Shown: one piece after another, positions 49,680 to 61,600 of the stretch
Position numbering within the stretch: position 1 is the first letter of the stretch
Layout: every line of letters begins with the position of its first letter
Origin: Onchocerca lupi
Lineage: Eukaryota; Nematoda; Chromadorea; Rhabditida; Onchocercidae
DNA: 64,000 nucleotides
Direction of reading: 5' to 3'
NCBI GenBank assembly: GCA_028564675.1
Contig: JAOVVO010000293.1
Coordinates: forward strand, 1 to 64,000
Program-made: the position numbers and the translations under genes
The notes under the pieces: model-generated
What the model saw: the letters and a program-made list of their open reading frames with translations, nothing else
Database searches by the model: none
What the model was told of the DNA's origin: nothing

Positions 49680-52600
49680 AATTGATAAGATGACATATCG
49701 ATTATTGAATTTTTATTTTTTCAAGTTTAAAAGATCGATATTTATTAATAATGTTTTCAACAGTTTCAGAATGATTAATAATGTTTTCAACAGTTTCAGA
49801 ATGATTCTATTCATTTTTTATATTTTTATTAATTAACAAATTTTAAGAACAAAAAATACTGTACATTTTTTCCATTATTAATTATGAATAACACTACATT
49901 CGTGTTTCTTTTATATATTCTTATGTTTGTTATTGTAAATATTTTTCGAAATTTTTAACTCACTCAGATTCGTTGGTTTTGAATATTAAATATGACATAA
50001 TAGTAATAGATCTAGTATGTGCAGATTGTGTGTAGATTTCAAATTTAAACCTTAAAATCTTCAAATCTCTGACGATCTTTGGAAGAAAATAATTCATTGC
50101 AATAAATACAAGCATTTTGATTAGCATATTTAAATAAATCAATCAAATTGCTAAAAGTAGCATTTAATTTTGCATTTAAATCACGATCAATCATCCCACA
50201 AAATATGATTGACGACATTTTGATATAAAATCTCCTTGGAATAAAATTTTTCTTATAACTTTGAGCTGCCATTTTACTTTTTCTTCTAACTTTTGCTCAC
50301 ATAATTTTGAAATAATTCGCTATTGGCGTTTGTTTCTTTGTAATAGCTTACGTAAAAGCTTATTCCATTGTGATAATGCATATCTAAATGTAAGGAAAAT
50401 TTACATTAATTAATTGTTCAATTAATTTATAATTCATCTCGTAACGATTTTTGGAAAATAAACATACCAAAAATTGGACTTCATAACTCTCAATTTAAGA
50501 TCATACATTTAAACTCTCTTTTACGAGCCAAAATTGAAGGAGCTTAATTTTCCAGTAAAGAAATTGAAAATGTATGAGAATCATAGAAATATATAAATAA
50601 TCATAAAAATTTAATTATGTGGAAATGAATTTTAAGTTTTTTAATGATATAAGGAAAAAATATACTGAAATTTCGAGTAAAAAAATAATTTCATCATTAT
50701 TAATTTTTCAAACAATTTAATGCTAAAATTTCCTGTTTGAAGCTACGATGGATTGATCTAACTAATATTAATGAAACTTCTTTTTTTTTTTCTGGAACTG
50801 ACTTCTTTGACACCTGTAATATGTTGATTTTTTTTTTCCTGGTTATCAAAAGATTCATCGAAAAAGACTCATCAAAGTGCTTCAGGAAAATAATCATGTT
50901 TGAAGTTCTTCAAGTTTCTATATGCTTCTAGCCATTATTTTGATACAAAATGATCAGTTCAGAGAGTGATGAGAAATTTTTTTTTAGCGTACTCATTTAA
51001 TTTTGACGGTATTTTAATTTTCAGTTTTTTGAAATGCTCCAATTCCGAATAATTTTATATTTTATAGCAAATAACGATCCGTGGCGTGGAACTGAGCGAT
51101 GGAGGTAAATACACCTGTAAGACAGAAAATGAAGCAGGTTCAGCGGATATTGATTTAATATTGAAAGTACTGGTACCACCTAGTATTGATACTTCAAATA
51201 TCATCGGCAATCCGTTGGCCGTTGCAGGAAAGTTCGTTTTAAAAGATGTTCATTTTTAATTTTTCATATGCGTCCAATATTTTAGCAGAAATAAATAGCG
51301 ATAGATAAATGAATGAAATTTATCTTTCCAAATCTAAGGATATGTCAAATTTTGATTCTAAATTCAAACGATAACCATTTGAAATAATAATAATAATGCT
51401 CTTTTCCCAATCTTTGATTTCTTTGTGTTAATTCAATATCTTCTGGATTCTTAGATTTGAGGAAGAGTTTGAGTGGTAATATTTCTATAGGCTATGATAT
51501 GAACAAGACATGATTTATATATCTAAAACTATGCTTATCATGATAACAATGATAATTACAGTGATAATCACAAGAGTTCTTAGTAATACCAATAATTGTA
51601 ATAAGTTCATTTATATTTGCGTCAAAATCTCTTCATTCTTCCATGCAATTCTTACCATCAATTTTGTATTTATAATGAATTCTTTTATTCTAAATTTATC
51701 GCCAAAATTTTCATTTATTTTTCAGCTCAATCAATGCTTTTATTGCATAAATTTCATTTATTCTGCAATCAATATACTATGAGTTTATTTATATTTCTTT
51801 CCTTTCTAAAGGATTTGTTTTAATTTTCCACTTCATAATGTTATTTCTTTAGAATTTTCTTCTTTCAAAAACAAACTTTAATGAAATACAAATTGATTGA
51901 GAGACGACATCCCAAATCTGTCAAAATCACTTTAATTTTACATTTTCTGGCATAAATTCTTAGTTATTATTTTTTTGATGACTGAATTTTTGGGTTTTTT
52001 ATTTATTTTTTCCTTCTTGTAACTCTTGTATTTAATTTCTGTCCACTTTGAGTTAAAAAAAAAAAAAAAAAAAAGACGCAAAAGAAATACAACAATCGAA
52101 TAAATTAAAAAATCAAGATTTTCGTAATAATTTATTGAAAATGCAAATTAGTAAAACATGTCAGAAATTTTGGATCAAATATTTTGCAGATCAATCTATT
52201 TGGAATGTCCAGTCGCTGGAATTCCTCATCCTTCAGTCATATGGTACAAAGATGGTAGACCAATATCGATTGATGATGATCGTTTTGTTATTGAACAGGT
52301 TTGATTGTGTGAAATTGATTCAATGTCATGTGTTTCAATTTTTTAAATTACGATTATTTGAAATTCTCTAACAATGTCCCTTCATTTTAAGAAATTAAAA
52401 TTTATAAATGATCAAATTCTTTAAATTAAAGTATATTAATCAATTGTTTTTATAAAAAGCAATTAAAAAATATATTGCGCAGAATAATCAAACATTTGGA
52501 ATCAAACAAGTGAAAGTAAGCGATCAGGGAAAATTTGTTTGTGTGGTTGAAAATAAAGGCGGTCGAGTGGAACAAAGCTTCAATTTGGATGTTTTAGGTT

Positions 52601-55600
52601 TGCTTTATTTCATTTCTTATTTGAGAATCTTTTGTTCACAAGATGATTAATTTTAAAAATTCAATTTATTATTAATTTTGCTAAATTTTCAACTTACAGT
52701 ACCACCACAACTTGAAACAGTGGAACCTCGGAAGCATAGAATACGAGAAAAAGAAAGCATCACGTTATTTTGTCCAGTAAAATATGATGAAGATTCGAAG
52801 ATTCTTGCTGAAATATTATGGTACAAAGATGGTCGCCCAATTGATGGATCTACAGTATCAAATATTAAAGTTGGTCAAATTGTTTTTATTTTCATCTTTA
52901 AATAATTCTCTTTGCTTTCGCAAATATCAATTACTCATGTTTTCAAACTATTTCCGAATCAATTTTCAATTTTATCATTTTCAAAAATAACAATGAATGA
53001 TTGTTTCTTAAAATGGACATTTTATTGATGATATTTAATAACCTGAATAGTTAAAGGAAGATCTGAACTAAGTTTTCTGATATAGAACAAGATGATCTAT
53101 GAAGGAGAACTAATCCTTTTGAGAATTAATTCATCAAGTTTATTTTAAAGTTTGACCTTTTCTTTGTTTCGCATGCAATGTTCAATTAGAATAAAGAATG
53201 GAACTGCACTGAATTTCCCGGTATTCCTTATATTGAAGAAGAAATATTCGATTATTTGACTTTTGTCACCATTATTAGATATTTCATTTTCCATAAATTT
53301 TAGCTTTCCCATTCCAAAATTTAATTTTCGAAAATTAAGTATTCATTATTTTTTTTTTTTTAACTATTGCAATTCTTACAATTCTAGATCACATCTGAAG
53401 GTCAGCGTTTCCAAATTCTTCGTACCTCACTTTCTGATGCTGGCAATTATTCGTGCATTGCGATGAATCGTGCAGGAGAATCGTCACTTGATTTCTACGT
53501 GGAAATACTTTGTACACATTTGGCTTTTGAACATTGCAGGAAGTTGAAAACTAAACATGTAGAAGACATTAAAGCATATTGCTTTGAGCTTAGGCAAAAA
53601 TATCGTAGAATTCTTGTAATCGATAAAAGGGAAAATACGGAAATTGCTATTATTGTGAATAAGATATTTTCAATTTTATTAATTTACAAAAAAAAAAAAA
53701 AAATGATAACAACAGAATAACACCGCCGACATTGATTTCGCAATGTTGCAGAAAACCATCAGAATATGAGTATAGCAGAATCCCAAGTACAAAGATCAGA
53801 ATCGTTTTGATGATGCAATGCATCAGAATTTTAGCATTACTACGATTTAGCAACTAACACACTCACATTATGATAATTTAACTTTGCTTCATCTGGACAG
53901 ATAGATAAAATAGAAGATGATGGTAGCGATCAAAGCAGAAGATAATTCGTTTGATTCGGGATGATGAAGACGGTTTTCATTCCAGTTTCATCAACTTTAT
54001 TTCAATGATATATTATCACTCAAGTGATAATGGAGATAAAAGAAGTTATTGCTAAATATTTTTAGGAAGACCCAAGTATTCCAGAACTTTTACATAATTT
54101 GGCAGAACAATGATCGAAATGGCTTTACCTTGACTTTAAAATCTTAAAAAAGAAACTATTCATTGATTTCGGTCAACGCATAATTGACACTTTAACTCCG
54201 ATAATGTCGTCTTGAATTATCTTAATCCGGTTTAAAACGATTTTGAAAGAAACAAATTTATTACTAGCCATATAAACAAATATTAATCATTCGTGCAATT
54301 ATGATAACAATCGCTCGCTTTTCAATCAAAGTTATAATTCTAACACAATGATAACAAATTTTACTAATGCTGATTGCAATACTTGCTGATAAATAATGAC
54401 ATTTTCAAAAATATCAATTAATGATCAGGAAAATAACAGCGAATGATGAATAATCATTGTAAACGAACAATTTCATGATTTGATGAAACAATTCTTAATT
54501 GATTTTTATCCATCCATTTTTTGAATGTAATTAATAAATTTAATGTATAATCATGGCAAAAACAAGAATGAGAGATTATTCTTATCATTCATTTCCATTT
54601 CATAATGTCTGAAAGAGCGGAACAGAATTCTGAAATTGTTTATATAAACATTCTTTTGAAATTTCATTAAAATTAAAATTTTAGATTTTTATCTCTTAAG
54701 ATTATCATTCGCTTTCTAAAATTGCAAAAAAAAAAGATTTTCCATCGGACTTGATTTGCTAGTCTCGGAATATTTGCATTTATCACGAAATTATTGAACC
54801 AGAATACGTTTATCACGTTTAGTTCAGTTTCGTTTGTTATCAGGGAAAATTATCAGTAAGAAGATTATCAATTACATTCACTCTTCTGAATGAACGCTGA
54901 TTCTTGCATGCACTGGAATGATGTTAACTTCTAGCTCATGTTGATGTATATTCATGCACTATATTAATGATGCATTGATTTGAAATTTATTACTGTTAAA
55001 CAAAACAATTTTTATTAATAACATGACGTCGTGCAAAATACAGTAATCGGGTTACGGTAGGCAGATTTTTTGTTTCGAATCTATTGAAAGATGAATAATT
55101 AGGAAATAAGGAACCTGGCGTTAATAATAATGGATGAAAAGAAGATGTAGGTAGTTCCGTCCTACCGAAAAAGTTGACAGAAAACAGTAAAAAATAACCT
55201 GATTTGATAAACTTTAAGCATCATAAATCGTAGTAATTGGTGAAGTCATGAAATTTAATCATTAATCACGATCTAATGAATTATTAAACTTGCAAAAGTG
55301 CTAAAGATTGAAATTTTAAAAAATATCAAATTTAAAAAACTCTACCTATTCATCATAATCAACAAATAATTACTATCATTAATTTTAGTCTTAAAATTGC
55401 GCAACGGAATTATCAATAAAAGAGAATGTAAAATATACGTAAGACTAAGAATGTAAAATAAAATAAAATATATAAAATGGAGTATTTGAAATGGATAAAT
55501 TATATACAATTAAATTATGGACAAGAATATCTTGTTTAAACTATATAAGCATAAAAATATAGAGAGAGCGTTTTTTTTTTTGGTTTAGAATCCATCATAT

Positions 55601-58600
55601 GTAAATTCAAATTTAGTAGTACAACTTTACCCATTACTAAACTTTCGAAATTCTGTCTTAATTAGTAAATTATTAATTTAAAAGTTTTCTTTATTACAGC
55701 ACCACCTCAGCTGGACTATAGTCGAAATGAGCAACAACCGCATGTTATTGTCGGACGTCCGATTACTTTGTGGTGTTTGGTTTCCGGATATCCATCACCG
55801 ACAATTCGATGGATGAAAAATGGTCATCTTGTGCCAATCAATGATAAGAGCGGTATACGATTGATCGAGGGTGGACAAGGTTTGCAATTTAACTAATTTC
55901 GAATAGAATATTTGAGAATTTAAAAAAAAAAGCTTTAATTCACTTAAATTAGGATAAAAATATTTAAATGGGAAGTTAAATTTGTGGAAATTCATGTTCC
56001 TCCTAATCCTGAGATATCCTAACTCAAGTTTAATAAATATCTCTTCCTTGGAGCATAGATATTATTCAGCTTACTGTATGCTAATGTATGCCCAGTGATG
56101 AAATATGATGCTCATCTTTTCGGTCCGTTATGGTAATATTTTGATAAATAATTTCAAAAATATTTTGAAAATAAATTCAAATTTGTTATTAGATTCTAAC
56201 TTTTACCTAATGTATTTCTGCTTATAGGATTGGAAATTTTGGAAGCGAAACGTGAGCATGCAGGTATTTGGATGTGTGAAGCATCAAATGCTGCCGGCAA
56301 AACAGATTACGAATTAAATTTAGATGTTTGGAGTAAACTTTTATATTCTTGTAACATTTCATTGCTTCTTTCAAAGAAATATGTAGACTAATTAGTTTGG
56401 GTAATTAGATTGATTGTTTTTGTCAAACAAGTAGATGCAAATTGTTAATCTGGATCGATAAATATTTCCACAGATTTCGAATATTTTCAAATTCAATATC
56501 ATTTATCTTAATTCTCAGCACTTCCAATTGTCTTCATACAACCGGAAGATAATGTTCGACCAATAGATAGTGTAATCACGATTCAGTGTCAGGCATCTGG
56601 TAATCCAGAACCATCATTATCATGGAGCAAGGATGATCAACCATTGATCACTTCTGCAGAAGGTTAACATAATTCTTCAAGTATTCATGTATTTTCAATT
56701 TCGTTAATAATTCTTTAAGAGAATTTTATAAGATTATAAAAATTTGATTTGCAAAAACTTTCCATATTTCATGAAAATACAAATATAAATGTGAATTTTG
56801 AAGTGAAAGAAATGAAGAATAAATAAAAAAAAGTTGTTAGAAATATGTAGTAAATCAGAGAATATGGATAAAAGGAAACTGAAAGATGAGCCTATAATAT
56901 TTTTTGCTTTATCTCTAAACAGCCAAGATCTAGATATGTAACTTAGTCTAGGCTCATTTCGAAAAATTTTTTTTTTTTTAGGAGTAAGGATATCATTGAA
57001 AGGAACAAGATTGGATATTCCACGTTTGAAACAATCACATGTAGGCGAATATACGTGTACCGCAATGAATGAAGTTGGTACATCATTCGCTACCGTACAC
57101 ATCGATGTTTTAGGTACTGATACGAGAAAATCATTCTCAAAATATACAGATTTCTATTTGGAAAATTTCAATTTTTCAATAAATCAAAAAATTCTCAATA
57201 ATTATAGTACCACCAGTGATTAATCGTGATAACATTGAAATGAGTCCACGTTTACCAACCGCTCAAACTTTGACATTAATTTGTGATGCAACCGGTAAAC
57301 CATTACCTGAAATAATTTGGTCAGTAGTTTTTTTATTTTTTTTTTTCACATTTGCACAATGCTGTAAATTTTTTTTTTCCTTAAATAAAACGTCTTTATT
57401 TAATTTTCATTTCAATATATTTAATTTTTTTTTTTTTTTTTTTTGTAAAGTCTAAAATTTGAGTTCAGTTTGTACAGTATTTCATGTGAAAGAATTATGA
57501 TATTTTTTTTTCTTCTAAAATCTTACAGAAATTATTCAGTTACGATAATATTGTCCATTAAATATTGTATTATATTTTTAGGGTTACGATAATATTGTCC
57601 ATTAAATATTGTATTATATTTTTAGGTATGTGAATGATACTGTAATACATGAAACGATGTCCAATGTGATTATCGGTGAAGATGGTCGTTATCTTCAGGT
57701 CAATACTGATAACAATTCATTTCTTTCTCTTTAATTTTTCAATTTTATCTCAGCATAGGTTCTCAATTTGTCTCACTATTACCATCATCACAAAAAAAGC
57801 GTCCAATTTATGAAAATTACATCTATCATCGAGTTTTTTTTTTTTTTATTTTTCAAATTTTGACAAATTTTCTTTATCATCTGCCTCATTCTACTAATAT
57901 TTACAGATAAACGATGTTTCATTGAACGATAATGGATCATACAAATGTGTTGCATCAAATATTGCTGGCAAAGATGAACTTTTATATACAGTTACTATAG
58001 TTCGTAAGTCTATTTTACGTTTGAATTTCAAGTTTTGAATTTTTTTTTAAATTCAAAAGTACATTTACAATTTTTAAAAATTGTGCCTTGTCATATAGGA
58101 ATTTTCAAAAGATTACCTTTAGAAGCTCCAAAGATTCTGAATGGTGGTAATTATCAAGTTGTTGAGGGCGAAGAAGCCCGAATTTTATGCAAGGTCAATG
58201 GCGAGCCACCACCGATAGTTACATGGCAACGAAATGGAATTCATATTGAAACTGGAATGAGATATATCACTGAAAATGAGGTTGATTTCATCTTTTTTTT
58301 TTAGGATATTTGGATATTTTTGATATTAAAAAAAAGAAAAACAATTAAAATATATTTCCTTATCTTTCCAGAAATTTCTTTATGGCTTAGAATTGCTAAA
58401 GAATCCTAGGAATTCTTTTGCATGAATGAATTTATTAATTTTATTTAGATGCTTCGGATAACAGATGCTAGAAGTTCGGATTCAGGTTTGTACATCTGCA
58501 TAGCAACGAACGAAGCCGGTACTGCGCAACAAGCATTTACACTTGAAGTCTTCGGTAGCATATTTTAAAATATTTATTTTTGTAATTCTGAATAGCTAAG

Positions 58601-61600
58601 TTTTGATCATGCATTGTTAAAAATTAATTTTTATAGTTGTTCCTCGTATCATCACAATATCTCCGAATGAATCATTGGTTCCGGTTGGTAGTCCATTCAG
58701 TCTGAAATGTGGTGTGCGGGGTTTTCCACCACCAGATATTATTTGGTTATTGAACGGACAAACACTCCACAAAGATAATCGAGGGTATACTGTGGGTAAG
58801 TGTAAATGTTACGAGTCTTCAACAATTCCGAAATTTAAACTATCTATCTGCTAGTAATGATAATATGATTCTGATTTAAATTCAAAATATGGCTTAATTT
58901 GATTTGAAATATTGAATTGACTTGAATGAGCTATTTACAAGCCTGCAACTCGGATCTTAAACCGGGTCCGGAAATGAACATAGATTTATTTAGCACTTCG
59001 GTGACATTTCCTTCTTCGTTTGCGTGATTAATATTTCTCAGTATATCATCAGTCCGAGAAACAGAATCAACGAATAATCTGAAAATGTGTTCAGCGGAGG
59101 ATGGTACTTTGTTTGTTGAAAAAGCGCTGGAACAAGCTACGCTAAATTTCAAATGTATTGCGCGAAATAATGCTGGTTCGGATAGTAAAGAATATGTTGT
59201 CCGAATAATAAGTAAGTAATTTTAAGTAAGTAATTTAAATTTATTCGTAATTTTATAAAAATAAACATATCTTGTTTAATTATTTCGAATTTTGTTAAAA
59301 TTGCAATAGTTTTGTTGTTGTTTGATTTGATTGATAAAATATGAATAAATATTATCTGTTATAATTTAGGCCCTCCAATTGTGACAAAAAAAGGCATCAA
59401 AATAATCAATACAACCGAAGATGATCCATCATTATTGATTTGTGAAATTGAAGGAGAATTTTCTAAGATTGATTGGTATAAGGTATTGTTTGAATCTCTC
59501 TAAATCACACTCACATCAAATAATTGATGTGAACAATCAAAAATTAGAAATCTAACAACATCTCTGTTTCTTATCTTTCATCAAATGCTTTGAAATTTTT
59601 AGTATTTAAGAAAATGAATCCATTATTAAGAAGCAAAAAGCGAAAAGATGTTGAGAGACTAAATTTCATTCATAATCCTAAAAATCAAATTTCAATGGAG
59701 AAATGAAATAGATTGTATCATTTCATAGCAAGAAATTATTTGAAGAATTTAAAATTTTAGGATGGTAAAATATTAGTATTAAAGTCGAACGTAGAATTAA
59801 GCCCGGATCGAACACAATTAAAAATTCATCATTCCAAGTTGCATGATGAAGGCATATACAGTTGTGTTGCTGTCAATCCGGCTGGTAATGCAACACAGAA
59901 ACAACAACTTTATGTTGGCGGTTAGTAATCATCAATTTTCTTCTAATTTTAATTGCCAAAATTTGTTTGATAAACTTTGATAAAAGAAGAATTTATTTGG
60001 GGAAGATTAGATGATATATTAACAGTTTAGTGCTTGAGAAGATTTAGAAGTACTCGAAGTAAATTTCCTAAGCCTAAGCCTAAGCCTAATTGTAAAAGTA
60101 TTATATTTGCAAATATTTCGTTCAGGCATATAAGAATTCATCTTTTTAGAGTTCAATAGAGATCAATTTTTGATAGTTCAGAAATTGACAATTAATTTAT
60201 TTGGTCAATTAAAATTAAATTTGCTGTTATCAAATAAAAAACTAAGAAGAAATATCTTGACAAACTAGAAAGATAGCAATGTGGTTTCTGGAAAAACTTC
60301 CATAAAACGAAGCTAATTTAGTTCCACCGCGAATAACTGAAAAACCACGAAGAATTGTCGTAAAAAGCGGTCAACCAGCTGAATTATGGTGTGAAGCAGT
60401 TGGTATACCAAAGCCACATATCACATGGTTGAAAGATGATAAAGCTTTATCTAAGAGTTTGTTAACATTAAATATCATTATCAGCATATTGTTATCATCA
60501 TTATTATCAAATTACTATTCTCATCCATTTTATCATCATCTAATGTCGAAAATTTTCGTTAAAATTAATGTTTGCAGCAGCTTTGGATGATGATTATACA
60601 GATGTGCTGAAATCAACCGCTTTCTTCCCGAATGTTTCAAGTGATGATAGTGGAGTTTATACATGCAAAGCGGAGAATTGGGCTGGTACCAGTTATAAGG
60701 ATGTCGATTTGGTTGTTCTAAGTTTGTGAAATTTTGAAATTATTCTTTTAAATCTTCTACAATTGTCACAACTAACAATTATTCTCTAATTTATTAAAAT
60801 TGTAGTTCCACCGGAAATTCATCCAGAACGATTGAATGTAACTGCAAATATTGGAGAAATGGTAATTTTGACATGTAATACAACAGGAGTACCAGAACCT
60901 GTTGTATCCTGGGTTAAAATACCAAATGTTGATGTTAATGGAAGTGATAAGAGTGAGATTTCCAATAATATTTGAATCATTTTAAATTTTTTAAAATTTT
61001 CAAATATTTAAAAAGTTCCAAAAATGTACAGAGCGTTTAAAAAAAGAACTTTAGAATATCAAATCTATGGAACAGCATTGCATATCAAAAATGTGGCACC
61101 AGAAGATGAAGGTTTTTATCATTGTGTTGCAAAAAGTAATGCTGGTCAAGCAATCGGATCAAGACGACTTACTATTATTGGTTCGTTTAAATTTTATAAA
61201 ATTCACTTCATCTTGATTTATGAATTAAAATTTTTTGGAAATTAATTTTTTTCCAACAAACTTTGCACATATCTGTTAATGAAGGAATTTTTGAAAAGTT
61301 ATTCAAGTAAATAAAAAATACAATTTCGTATCTACATATAATCAATTCTTCAAAATGTAAAAACATTCGATAAAATATTTTTTAAAATTCTTAATTTTCA
61401 ATTAATGGAATTTGTAAAATTTTCATTTCGTTTTCCAGAACCAAGAAAAGATTACAAAGTGATTTGGGTGGAATGCGATGAATCTGGTCAAGCAATCAAA
61501 ACAACATATGTACCAGCACGTGGTGATGTTCCCGAAGATGGTAATAATTTGTTACCATGGAAGCAAGATCTACAGGTATCCGTATTGTGTAATTAATTTA

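Larger units (their letters stand above)
49046..51067 (+). other. Long hemicentin intron
   Basis: A 2.0 kb intron splitting an Ig domain. It holds a 28-base poly(T) tract (49648-49675), a 30-bp tandem duplication (49744-49806) and an open frame on the opposite strand (50045-50272). Confidence 0.7.

Noticed and set aside
53512..53717. Coding continuation after the Ig exon ending at 53511
   Set aside because: The open frame has no Ig character, and the phase-1 donor at 53511 joins cleanly to the next Ig exon at 55700.
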